Shown piece after piece: positions 9,026-15,694 of a stretch of 64,000 nucleotides of DNA. Position 1 is the first letter of the stretch, and the number at the start of each line of letters is the position of its first letter. A program made the position numbers and the translations under genes. A model generated the notes under the pieces. That model was given only the letters and a program-made list of their open reading frames with translations. It did not search any database and was not told the origin of the DNA. The DNA is from JADLHS01 sp036274115 (GTDB lineage: Bacteria; Verrucomicrobiota; Verrucomicrobiia; Limisphaerales; JADLHS01), in assembly GCA_036274115.1 (NCBI GenBank), contig DASUGI010000208.1, forward strand, positions 4,420 to 68,419, in the 5' to 3' direction.

Positions 9026-9907
9026 ATGGGAACTCCTGTTGCCGATTACGTGATTGATGCCGACCTGGTCTCGCGTTTGTTGTCGGATCAGCATCCGGAC
9101 CTGGCGCATTTGCCGCTTCAAGCAGTGGACGCCGGGTGGGACAACGCGATGTTTCGCCTGGGGGATCAACTCGCGGTGCGGCTTCCGCGGCGCGCAGCAG
9201 TCGCAAGGCTGATCATCCACGAGCAACAGTGGCTACCGGAATTGTCGAAGCGGCTTTCGTTGCCAGTGCCTGCACCTTACCGCATTGGGCGTCCCGGCCT
9301 GGGTTACCCCTGCTCCTGGAGTGTGACTTCGTGGCTGAGTGGCTTGCCCGCTGACTTACGCGCACCCGATGCGTCACAGGCTGCTTCCCTCGGCAGATTT
9401 CTGCGGTCGCTCCACCTTCCGGCTCCGGCAGAGGCACCGCCAAACCCGGTGCGCGGAGTTCCACTCGCTCAACGGGCCGCCGTGGTGGAAGCAAGGATGC
9501 AGCGACTCGCAGGACGCAGCGCGCTGATTACCGAACCGATCATGCGGCTTTGGAAAAAGGCCTTGAGTTCGCCAGTGGATCGAGCCCCGACATGGCTTCA
9601 CGGCGATCTGCACCCCCGCAACGTGCTCGTTCAGGACGGAGCGATCACCGGAGTGATCGACTGGGGCGACCTCACCGCGGGCGATTGCGCTACCGATCTT
9701 GCGTCCCTCTGGATGCTGTTCACTGAAGCCGCGGCGCAACAGGAAGCGCTCGCCGCCTATGGCAATCCTTCTGAAGCAACGGTGCATCGTGCGATCGGTT
9801 GGGCGATCGTTTTTGCCGTGATGTTGCTGGACACCGGAATCGATGATAATCCGAGGAATGCCGCGATTGGCGAACGCATTCTCCGTTTTCTTACAAAGAG
9901 ATGTTGA
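9026..9907 (+). CDS. Aminoglycoside phosphotransferase (APH) family kinase
   Basis: A protein-kinase-like small-molecule phosphotransferase of about 293 residues. The N-lobe shows LQAVDAGWDNAMFRLGDQLAVRLPRR, with the ATP-binding strand. The C-lobe shows WLHGDLHPRNVLV, which holds the catalytic Asp, and VIDWGDLTAGDCATDLASLW, which holds the metal-binding Asp. This is the arrangement of APH(3')/MphA-like and homoserine-kinase-like enzymes. Substrate cannot be read from sequence, so antibiotic resistance should not be assumed. The ATG at 9026 begins with MGTPVADYVIDADLV, typical for the family; a frame open from 8828 would add 66 residues with no similarity to it. It stands alone between a divergent region and a repeat-rich gap. 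Confidence 0.85.
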   Translation: MGTPVADYVIDADLVSRLLSDQHPDLAHLPLQAVDAGWDNAMFRLGDQLAVRLPRRAAVARLIIHEQQWLPELSKRLSLPVPAPYRIGRPGLGYPCSWSVTSWLSGLPADLRAPDASQAASLGRFLRSLHLPAPAEAPPNPVRGVPLAQRAAVVEARMQRLAGRSALITEPIMRLWKKALSSPVDRAPTWLHGDLHPRNVLVQDGAITGVIDWGDLTAGDCATDLASLWMLFTEAAAQQEALAAYGNPSEATVHRAIGWAIVFAVMLLDTGIDDNPRNAAIGERILRFLTKRC

Positions 9908-9930
9908 AGGTGCGACTTCTCCCCGGGCGA

Positions 9931-9966
9931 CCAGCCTTCGCCAAGGCTACGGCTGGCAGGCCAGCC
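9931..9966. repeat. Palindromic element downstream of the APH-like gene
   Basis: Nested inverted repeats lie just past the stop codon. CCAGCC (9931-9936) pairs with GGCTGG (9951-9956), and GGCTGG then pairs with a second CCAGCC (9961-9966) through CAGG. An inner AGCC/GGCT pair sits inside the first. No T-tract follows, so it is more like a dispersed palindromic element than a terminator. Confidence 0.5.
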
Positions 9967-9999
9967 AATCTCATTTCAATGAAGAACAAAGACCGGACG

Positions 10000-10125
10000 G
10001 TGACATGTGACGAGTGACATGTGACGGGAAGAGAACCCCGCGCCACAATTTCGTGTCAGTCGTCACCCGTCACCCTTCACCCGTCACCCTTCACTCGTCA
10101 CCCGTCACTCGTCACTCGTCACCCG
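10000..10125. repeat. GTGAC/GTCAC short-unit repeat cluster
   Basis: The left part (10000-10027) is built from GTGACATGTGACGAGTGAC-type units. The right part (10061-10125) is a run of about ten imperfect CGTCACCC, TTCACC and CGTCACT units of 6-7 bases. The two parts are complementary in sense (GTGACGAGTGAC against GTCACTCGTCAC), so the block could fold as one long interrupted hairpin. No protein frame explains it, and the units are too short and too close for a CRISPR array. Confidence 0.75.
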
Positions 10126-10160
10126 GTTGACTCCGTTTCCATGACGGCGGACCGTGCCCC

Positions 10161-10703
10161 ATGGCAAACACCATTCGCTTTGGAGACCTGGTTCGCTCAG
10201 CGGGAAGGCCGCAAACGTTTACGCTTTGGTCGGGGGACCCGAAGAAGGATCGGACCTTGCAACAGGCCATCCGGAAAAAGCGGGTGCTGACGGTGTTTCA
10301 AGAGCCCACCAGCACCAGGAAACCCTTTGGACGCATCGGCTATCATCAGAAGGACTCCGCCATTTACCTGCTCTTTCCCCGATCCCTGCCGCCGGACACC
10401 GAATCCAGAGTGATTGGCATTAACTTCGATTTGCTGGATGAACCCGTCGCAAAGACTTCAGCTCCGAAGAAGACGAAGAAGGTGTCGCCGGACAAACCAC
10501 CAGTGCGGGTACCTCAGTCCCGGCCGCAAAAGGAATTCCGAGTGACCCTGCGGCGTCAGCTCACGAAGGAACTCGTACTCACAGTAACGGCTCCTCATCA
10601 AAGCGCCGCCAGGCAAGAGGCACTTGAAACCGCGCGGAACACACCGTTGGAATTTGATCCGGCCGAGGTGCAGATCAAGATCGTCAATGTAAGTGCAGCC
10701 TGA
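10161..10703 (+). CDS. Hypothetical protein, 180 aa
   Basis: I do not recognise a characterised family. The N-terminal 90 residues (MANTIRFGDLVRSAGRPQTF, then a segment with FGRIGYHQKDSAIYLLFPR) look like a compact beta-rich domain. A basic, Pro and Lys-rich linker follows at about 95-125 (KKTKKVSPDKPPVRVPQSRP). The C-terminal part (FRVTLRRQLTKELVLTVTA to EVQIKIVNVSAA) resembles a second small beta-alpha domain. No signal peptide or membrane segment. The ATG at 10161 lies just downstream of the GTCAC repeat block. The linker and two-domain layout suggest a nucleic-acid or partner-binding adaptor, which is only a guess. Confidence 0.68.
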   Translation: MANTIRFGDLVRSAGRPQTFTLWSGDPKKDRTLQQAIRKKRVLTVFQEPTSTRKPFGRIGYHQKDSAIYLLFPRSLPPDTESRVIGINFDLLDEPVAKTSAPKKTKKVSPDKPPVRVPQSRPQKEFRVTLRRQLTKELVLTVTAPHQSAARQEALETARNTPLEFDPAEVQIKIVNVSAA

Positions 10704-11056
10704 GTCAGCCAAATGGCCGGGTTTGAAGACTTTCGGGCATCACCTCACCCGGCGCATCTCCGTGCCGCCTTCGAGGCGGTGCGACCCAGCACTCCCTGGG
10801 CAATACAGCCAATCAGAGAGTCCGGCGAATGACTCCACAAAAACCAAGGCTCCACCCCATAGGAATGTCCTGGCGACCACGTGAAGTTCGTCGCAGATGA
10901 GCCGGCACGCTGGTTCAGGTTCGCCTGCCGGGACAATGGTTCGGGCGGCAGACCTGAACGCAGTACTGGCACTCGTCCCTGAGCGGCAAGCCTCGGAATT
11001 TTTCCGTGGACTGGTGCGAAGCGGCATAACCCATGAACCAGGAAAAAGGACTTAAG
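10704..11056. other. Intergenic region upstream of Hsp20 pair, with hairpins
   Basis: About 350 bases with no convincing gene. Two perfect small stems lie early in it: CCGCCT (10765-10770) with AGGCGG (10774-10779), and CCCAG (10785-10789) with CTGGG (10796-10800). They may end transcription of the preceding gene, although no T-run follows. No CIRCE element (TTAGCACTC-N9-GAGTGCTAA) and no clear sigma-32-type promoter was found before the heat-shock genes. Confidence 0.4.
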
Positions 11057-11545
11057 ATGAAATTACGACGAGAACCAAAGCAAAGCCGGGGTTCGCTCCC
11101 GGTGCAACGCAGTAACGTGTCTCCCGGCGCGCAATTAAACCGGCTGCGAAATGAAATTGATCGCTTGTTTGAAGATCCCTTTGGGGCCTTCGCTCGGGCG
11201 GCAAGCTTCTTCGAGGGTTGGGAGCCGTCCCTGGATGTTTATGAAGACCGGGACAAGATCACGATCAAAGCCGAGCTGGCCGGGATGAAGCTTGAAGACA
11301 TTGATGTGCGCGTGGATGGAAACACGTTGTCCATCTCCGGCGAACGCAAGTGCGAGGAAGAGAAAACCGAGGGCGAGCGTTGCCGGTCGGAGCGCTATTT
11401 CGGCCGGTTTCAACGAAGCATCGGGCTCTCCACCGCCATCGATGCCGAGAAGGTTTCCGCGAAGTACCGCGACGGCATTCTGACGGTGGTCTGTCCGAAG
11501 GCCGAACAGGCAAAATCCCGGCAAATTGAAATCAAGAACGCTTAG
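11057..11545 (+). CDS. Small heat shock protein, Hsp20/alpha-crystallin family
   Basis: A 162-residue holdase chaperone that keeps unfolded cytosolic proteins soluble. After a basic leader (MKLRREPKQSRGSLPVQR) comes LNRLRNEIDRLFEDPFGAF, typical of class A Hsp20, then the alpha-crystallin domain from about residue 60 (EPSLDVYEDRDKITIKAEL, AGMKLEDIDVRVDGNTLSI, SGERKCEEEKT, RSERYFGRFQRSIGLS). It ends AKYRDGILTVVCPKAE with a Lys-rich tail. The start at 11057 is preceded by AAAAGGA at ideal spacing; an ATG 24 bases earlier lacks this. A second Hsp20 gene follows after 50 bases, so the two are probably co-transcribed. Confidence 0.93.
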   Translation: MKLRREPKQSRGSLPVQRSNVSPGAQLNRLRNEIDRLFEDPFGAFARAASFFEGWEPSLDVYEDRDKITIKAELAGMKLEDIDVRVDGNTLSISGERKCEEEKTEGERCRSERYFGRFQRSIGLSTAIDAEKVSAKYRDGILTVVCPKAEQAKSRQIEIKNA

Positions 11546-11595
11546 CGACCGCAACCGGTCAGGGGTGTGGCCGGATGCCGAGCGAGAAAGGAATT

Positions 11596-11982
11596 ATGAA
11601 CGCAGTCACAGAGAGAGACAGGCGCATGACCCGGGAAACGGGTGAGCGCGAGCGGAACTTCGTCCTTCCGTTGGCCAACATTTCGGCGCACGAACAGGAG
11701 TACGTGGTTGAGCTGGAAATGCCCGGAGTGGATCAATCCGGCCTGGAAGTCACGGTTGAAGGCGACGAACTGACGATTGTCGGTCGCCGGAAACCGGATC
11801 TGGCGAACGGTGACTTATGTTATTGCGAGTCGGCTCAAGCGGACTATCGGCGGGTCTTCGAGATGGGTCCGGACGTGGACGCTTCCCGAATCACAGCGCG
11901 CATGAACCAGGGCGTTTTGACGCTGCGCATGCCGAAAAGCGAGAAAGCAAAGCCGCGGCGGATTGAAATCAAGCCGGGTTGA
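11596..11982 (+). CDS. Small heat shock protein, Hsp20/alpha-crystallin family (second copy)
   Basis: A 128-residue Hsp20 paralogue of the preceding gene. After a polar leader with many Arg and Glu, the alpha-crystallin domain starts near residue 27 (FVLPLANISAHEQEYVVELE), with MPGVDQSGLEVTVEGDELTI, VGRRKPDL and ADYRRVFEMGPDVDASRITA. It ends ARMNQGVLTLRMPKSE and KPRRIEIKPG. The start at 11596 has AAAGGA four bases upstream. It lacks the LNRLRNEIDRLF segment of its neighbour, so the two probably form different oligomers or hetero-oligomers, as in other tandem Hsp20 pairs. Confidence 0.92.
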   Translation: MNAVTERDRRMTRETGERERNFVLPLANISAHEQEYVVELEMPGVDQSGLEVTVEGDELTIVGRRKPDLANGDLCYCESAQADYRRVFEMGPDVDASRITARMNQGVLTLRMPKSEKAKPRRIEIKPG

Positions 11983-12320
11983 AAAGGCGGCGCGACATCC
12001 TCAGTTAACGAGGGATGGACCCGCATCAAATCGCCGTCTGAAAGACCGCGAAGCCAACCTGCTTTGTCCCAACGTGGGTCAACGTCCCACGAAAGCATTC
12101 CCTCGCGGGGAGAGTGCAGGAACATTCCGGGTCTCGCGGCTTCTCGCACGCGCCAGCAGCTTCAAGTGTTGCGCGACATGAACTTGTTAGTCCACGTCGA
12201 GTGCGGCGTCCGGCCGTGCCGTGAGTTTTCTTTCGCGTGGTTGGCGCATTTCGCGTCCCGGCTTTCAATTGCGGTCGCTTGCCGCTTGCTCACGTCAGCA
12301 CAGAGGCGTAACGTGCGGGC
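11983..12320. other. Intergenic region, nothing recognised
   Basis: About 340 bases between the Hsp20 pair and the DUF433 gene. Frames crossing it are short and show no protein-like composition. No strong hairpin, terminator or repeat was seen. It marks the left border of the patchy accessory region. Confidence 0.35.
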
Positions 12321-12545
12321 ATGTTGGATTGGACCAAATGTGCAGCGGTAGAACGCGTGCCCGGCAAGGTTAGCGGCGCCTGGTTGTTCAAGGGAACGCG
12401 CGTGCCCGTGCAGGCCCTGTTCGAAAACCTGGAGGGTGGCGCTACGGTGGACCAGTTCCTTGAATGGTTTCCCGGCGTGACTCGCGAGCAAGTGTTGAAC
12501 GTCCTCAAGTTCGCCGAGTCATCGCTTTCGGTGGCGGCGGCGTGA
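12321..12545 (+). CDS. DUF433 domain protein, putative antitoxin
   Basis: A 74-residue protein with the DUF433 winged-helix-like fold: KVSGAWLFKGTRVPVQALFE, NLEGGATVDQFLEWFPGVTR, and a final helix REQVLNVLKFAE. The GTRVPVQ segment and the helix around EWFPGVTREQV are the usual signature. DUF433 proteins are commonly the antitoxin half of a pair with a PIN-like DUF5615 protein. That partner follows immediately here but is frameshifted. The stop codon overlaps a GTG that could start the partner, as expected for a coupled toxin-antitoxin operon. The antitoxin looks intact. Confidence 0.85.
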   Translation: MLDWTKCAAVERVPGKVSGAWLFKGTRVPVQALFENLEGGATVDQFLEWFPGVTREQVLNVLKFAESSLSVAAA

Positions 12546-12556
12546 GCCGGCCAACC

Positions 12557-12872
12557 ATGCGCGTCCTCTTCGATCAAGGCACGCCCGCACCCTTGCGCCG
12601 CGCGCTGGCGTCGCACGAGGTTTTCCACGGCGTTTGAGTTAGGCTGGTCGAACCTGGAGAACGGTGATTTGTTGCGTGCCGCCGAAGGGCGCTTCGATGT
12701 CTTTGTCACCACCGATCAGAATCTGCGGTATCAGCAGAATCTCACTGGACGCCAGTTGGCGATTCTGGTCTTGCCCACCACCAACTGGCCGGAAATTCAG
12801 CGGCATCAAGATGATGTCGTTACCGCTGTGAACTCAATGAGACCGGGCGAGTATCGTGAGTTACGCTGGTGA
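12557..12872 (+). pseudogene. DUF5615-like PIN-fold toxin, frameshifted
   Basis: The first frame reads MRVLFDQGTPAPLRRALASH and soon stops. Moving by one base at a TTTT run (12621-12624) restores STAFELGWSNLENGDLLRAA, then FDVFVTTDQNLRYQQNL to MRPGEYRELRW. Together these form a full-length DUF5615 protein: MRVLFDQ with its acidic metal site, and FVTTDQNLRYQQNL. The family is the usual partner of DUF433 and is related to PIN ribonucleases. One extra T explains the break, so it is either a real inactivating mutation, a programmed slip, or a sequencing error in a short homopolymer. A GTG at 12542 overlapping the DUF433 stop could be the start. Confidence 0.78.
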
Positions 12873-13365
12873 AGATGTTCTCCGCCATGGAAACTTCGTC
12901 GGCATTGTGCTCAACTCGTCGGTCATTCATTCGCCGCAGCAAGCCACGAATCAACTGGCCGCCCAGGAACGCTGGCTGCGGGCGGAACTGGAGCGTGCCC
13001 GCCAGAGCCAGGCGCAGCCCATCGTGATCTTCGCGCATCATCCCTGGTTTCTGAAAGCCGCCGATGAGCCGGAATACTTCAACATCCCGCGCGCGCGACG
13101 CGCTGCCTACCTGGGCCTGTTTCAGGAGTTCGACGTGAAACAACTTTTCTCCGGGCACTATCACCGCAACGCCCTGGCCCGCGCCGGCGAACTTGAAGCC
13201 GTCACCACCGGCCCGGTCGGCAAGCCCCTGGGCGGCGGCAAATCCGGCTTACGCGTCGTCATCGTGCGCGGTGACCAGGTGGAGCATCGCTTCTACGACT
13301 TCGGCGAACTGCCGGATCGCATTGACCTCTCGGCCAGGCTCTCAGGGGAAACAAAACCCCGTTAG
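12856..13365 (+). pseudogene. Metallophosphoesterase, C-terminal fragment
   Basis: About 165 residues matching the C-terminal half of a calcineurin-like phosphoesterase: FVGIVLNSSVIHSP, a linker helix AAQERWLRAELERARQ, PIVIFAHHPWFLKAADEPE with the metal-binding His pair, and LFSGHYHRNALAR with the GHxH motif. The N-terminal half with the first metal ligands (DxH, GD, GNH) is absent. The frame instead begins inside the end of the DUF5615 remnant. The join near 12880 therefore looks like a deletion or rearrangement point. A GTG at 12856 would allow translation, but a working enzyme is unlikely. Confidence 0.75.
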
Positions 13366-13430
13366 CAACGGGTGTTTCACGTTCGGAAGAGATGATTAAA
13401 ACTTGATTTGCCCACAAGTGAACTGCATTG

Positions 13431-14192
13431 ATGTGGGCCGTGGAAACCATCCTTTTCGCCCAAATCGGCGACTCCAGTTCGAACCTTTTTTGGAATGCCG
13501 TTGGCTCAGCAGTCGGTGGCTTTCTCGGGGTCATCGTTTTTTTCATAGTACGACGCTGTTATCACCACAAGATGACGACTCCCGAGTTGGTGCGAACATA
13601 TCTTTGCGCAAGCAAGGTCAATACAGGGCAAGAAAAGGAATCAAGAGGGGAACTCCAACACCATTCCGGTCGGGCGATAACTGACTCTCGAGAATACGAA
13701 AAGCTCAATGCTGGTAGAGCTATATGGCAATGGTCGCGAGACAAAAGCGGCGACAAGAAAGGGAACAGTGTGTTTTATGGGCCATATTCGACCGATATGA
13801 TACCGCCCGGTCTCTACTCCATTACATTTCGTATTTTGGGCAAAGGTTTTCCGAAGGAGGAGGACTTGAGAAAGGATGTCAACATTCTGGAGATTGATGC
13901 GGTCTGCGGACTACCTCATATAGTGACCACTAATCAAGGAATCGGAATTCTCGAAACTCAACCCAAGATGGCCAGACGTTTTATCCGAGTTAGCGAGTTG
14001 GCTAAGGAAGGATGGCAGGATTACGAGTTGAGAGTATGGTCGGATGGAAGAGGCGTGTGGGAGTACCGAGCGTTCGCGTTTGACGGTGCCGGTGGAGAAG
14101 ACAATCTCAAGGATTTTGGATCAAATGCTGAAATCTATTTTGAGAGCGTTACTATCTATCGACTTCCTCCGCGTCAATTGATACCCGACTAA
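13431..14192 (+). CDS. Membrane-anchored hypothetical protein
   Basis: About 253 residues of unknown family. One membrane segment lies at about residues 20-42 (FWNAVGSAVGGFLGVIVFFI followed by VRRCYHH), so the protein is probably anchored with one large domain on one side. The C-terminal 170 residues are beta-rich: AGRAIWQWSRDKSGDKKGN, FYGPYSTDMIPPGLYSITFR, and SELAKEGWQDYELRVWSDGR. This pattern resembles carbohydrate-binding-like beta-sandwich domains, but no firm match can be claimed. The region is visibly richer in A/T than the flanks, suggesting a transferred gene. It lies 25 bases before the DUF6602 gene and may be co-transcribed with it. Confidence 0.75.
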   Translation: MWAVETILFAQIGDSSSNLFWNAVGSAVGGFLGVIVFFIVRRCYHHKMTTPELVRTYLCASKVNTGQEKESRGELQHHSGRAITDSREYEKLNAGRAIWQWSRDKSGDKKGNSVFYGPYSTDMIPPGLYSITFRILGKGFPKEEDLRKDVNILEIDAVCGLPHIVTTNQGIGILETQPKMARRFIRVSELAKEGWQDYELRVWSDGRGVWEYRAFAFDGAGGEDNLKDFGSNAEIYFESVTIYRLPPRQLIPD

Positions 14193-14217
14193 CAAGTTAG
14201 CGCAAAAGGTGGTATGC

Positions 14218-14964
14218 ATGGCGAGCACCGATTACTTCAAATCGATTACTGCTGAAATCTCGTCGCTGAAAAACCGTGTTCGTCATCTAATTAATAATGC
14301 CCATTGGCCAACAGACGGTGAGTGGAAGGAAAGCGTGGTCAGAACAATTTTGCGAAGACACCTCCCCAAGCAGTACGGCGTGGGACGCGGTTTCATTCTC
14401 GCCGACACGGATACTTCTCGCCAGGTTGACGTTCTGATTTACGACACCGGCAAGCCGATTCTTCACCAGGATGGAGAGTTGGTCATCGTCACGAGCGATG
14501 CTGTTCGCGGAATTATTGAAGTAAAAACCAAAATCACTAACGCCGTAATTGCCGAGACACTCCAAAAGGTTGCGGACAACGTGGAATTTGTAAACCGACG
14601 TCACGGATACGGCAGTTGTTTCCATGGGCTTTTCAGTTACGAATGGGAGGGACGGGACATCGGCACGGTTCTAACCCAAATCCGAGATGTTGCACAAGGT
14701 TCTGAAAGTCGCCGAATAAACTGCGTCAGTCTGGGCCGCTCGCACTTCATTCGCTTTTGGGAAAGGCCACCAGGGCCTCCACCAAAAACAAACAACGTCT
14801 GGCGTGCATATCAACTGGACGAAATGTCTCCGGCGTATTTTCTGCATAACGTTTTTGAGCACCTGTGTTCTGAATCAGTGCTCGCAAATAGTTCGCTTTG
14901 GTTTCCCTCCGAAGGGAAAGAAAGATCTCAAATTGGCGAGATCCAATTCATCCAGAGACACTAG
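14218..14964 (+). CDS. DUF6602 protein with PD-(D/E)XK-like nuclease motif
   Basis: A 248-residue protein resembling the DUF6602 family. The N-terminal helix region (DYFKSITAEISSLKNRVRHL) leads to RTILRRHLPKQYGVGRGFIL. Then come QVDVLIYD (Asp71) and, about 30 residues later, GIIEVKTK (Glu101, Lys103), the spacing and form of a PD-(D/E)XK nuclease core. The second half (FHGLFSYEWEG, INCVSLGRSHFIRFW) continues the family. The ATG at 14218 follows an AAAGGTGG ribosome binding site. Family members often sit near restriction and defence genes, and here a decayed DpnI-like gene and a methyltransferase follow. Nuclease activity and a defence role are inferred. Confidence 0.82.
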   Translation: MASTDYFKSITAEISSLKNRVRHLINNAHWPTDGEWKESVVRTILRRHLPKQYGVGRGFILADTDTSRQVDVLIYDTGKPILHQDGELVIVTSDAVRGIIEVKTKITNAVIAETLQKVADNVEFVNRRHGYGSCFHGLFSYEWEGRDIGTVLTQIRDVAQGSESRRINCVSLGRSHFIRFWERPPGPPPKTNNVWRAYQLDEMSPAYFLHNVFEHLCSESVLANSSLWFPSEGKERSQIGEIQFIQRH

Positions 14965-15065
14965 GTCTGGTCGTTAGGAATTTCGACGGAGTGCATCGCC
15001 GGAACTGACGCTGCATTATCAGCGTTCGGGTTGAATTCTACGATTCAACATGATCAAATCTGGAC

Positions 15066-15307
15066 GTGAATCTTTCCATGACCGGCGAATTTGCTGCCGT
15101 TTACAAAAGCAATTCGCAGCGGGCGCGCGTGGTCACGGAAACCTGGGGCGAGCACAACCTTTATGGACTCACTCGCTCCCGTTCGTCCGCCCTGCGGCCT
15201 TTGCCTTCGGCAAATTCCTTTCGCCGTTTCCCGAACGGCTCAAGTGTCCAAACTGTTCTTCACCCAAGCTCGACCGGCAAGCGCGGGTTTGCGGGCGAGT
15301 GCGCTGA
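15066..15307 (+). pseudogene. DpnI-like (Dam-replacing) restriction endonuclease, N-terminal remnant
   Basis: The GTG start at 15066 gives MNLSMTGEFAAVYKSNSQ, then RARVVTETWGEHNLY. From memory, DpnI has YKSNSQKARILTEDW at the same distance from its start, followed by a CPNC zinc-ribbon motif. Here CPNCSSPKLDR is present but shifted: after Tyr33 an 80-bp insert (15165-15244) intervenes and changes the frame. The rest, including the catalytic core and winged-helix end, is missing; the second frame stops at 15307. DpnI-like enzymes cut methylated GATC and act alone or as replacements for Dam methylase. This copy is dead, and the insert probably contributed. Confidence 0.75.
15165..15244. mobile_element. 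80-bp palindromic insert inside the DpnI-like remnant
   Basis: This block separates the two recognisable pieces of the DpnI-like gene exactly (NLY ends at 15164, CPNC begins at 15245). It contains a perfect 7-base outer inverted repeat, CCGTTCG (15179-15185) and CGAACGG (15232-15238), and an inner TTTGCC/GGCAAA hairpin around 15200-15214. Its length is not a multiple of three. The form suggests a MITE-like or REP-like palindromic element. No target duplication was evident and no second copy was noticed in the window. Confidence 0.55.
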
Positions 15308-15322
15308 GAAGCGCATACGGAA

Positions 15323-15399
15323 TGGTAAACCATGGTAAACCGGATTGGGTTGACCTTGCGGCTGGACGGTAAACCACGATAAACTGAAACCCGTTTACC
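15323..15399. promoter_or_regulatory. GGTAAACC repeat cluster, possible operator
   Basis: Two adjacent direct repeats TGGTAAACC (15323 and 15333), a third GGTAAACC at 15368, and an inverted GTTTACC at 15393-15399 lie within 80 bases. The last copy is 12 bases before the ATG of the stub gene. Spacing of ten bases between the first two copies puts them on one DNA face. This looks like the binding site of a regulator or a small iteron set. The gene it controlled seems largely lost. Confidence 0.5.
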
Positions 15400-15411
15400 A
15401 TCCGGGACAAC

Positions 15412-15558
15412 ATGGAACTGACACAGAATCTTTGGGAACGCTACGGGTTCACTGGCAATCCTTACGACACCAAAGCGCTTTCGTTGAGCAAAGCGGCTCC
15501 GCTCTCTGTGCAGGAAGCCTTGTGGAGCGGACCGCACCCGCGCCCGCACGACTGTTGA
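15412..15558 (+). pseudogene. Orphan N-terminal stub, possibly of an AAA-type ATPase
   Basis: A 48-residue frame starts MELTQNLWERYGFTGNPYDT, continues KALSLSKAAPLSV, and soon stops after a Pro and His-rich tail that looks non-native. The opening (short helix, WERYGFTGNPYDT) resembles the starts of multidomain ATP-binding proteins in which a NPF/NPY motif precedes the AAA or STAND domain. That match is from memory and weak. The body of the gene is missing, consistent with the deletions seen elsewhere in this patch. It sits between the DpnI-like remnant and the methyltransferase, so it may have been part of the same defence cluster. Confidence 0.4.
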
Positions 15559-15694
15559 CAAATTTTCTCCGCAGCCCCGGTGCGGCCCGCCCCAGCTGCA
15601 ACTAACGCCGCCTGTGATGAGTGCTGAGTGAACAATCTCTAACGGATTTCTTGATGACTCGGTTAATCAGTCTCGGTATAACTGACATCGATAA

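Noticed and set aside
9026..9907. Antibiotic-resistance gene
   Set aside because: It is an APH-fold kinase, but nothing ties it to an antibiotic; the family includes many housekeeping kinases.
10061..10125. CRISPR-like tandem array
   Set aside because: Units are 6-7 bases with no spacers and no cas genes nearby, so it is a short tandem repeat.
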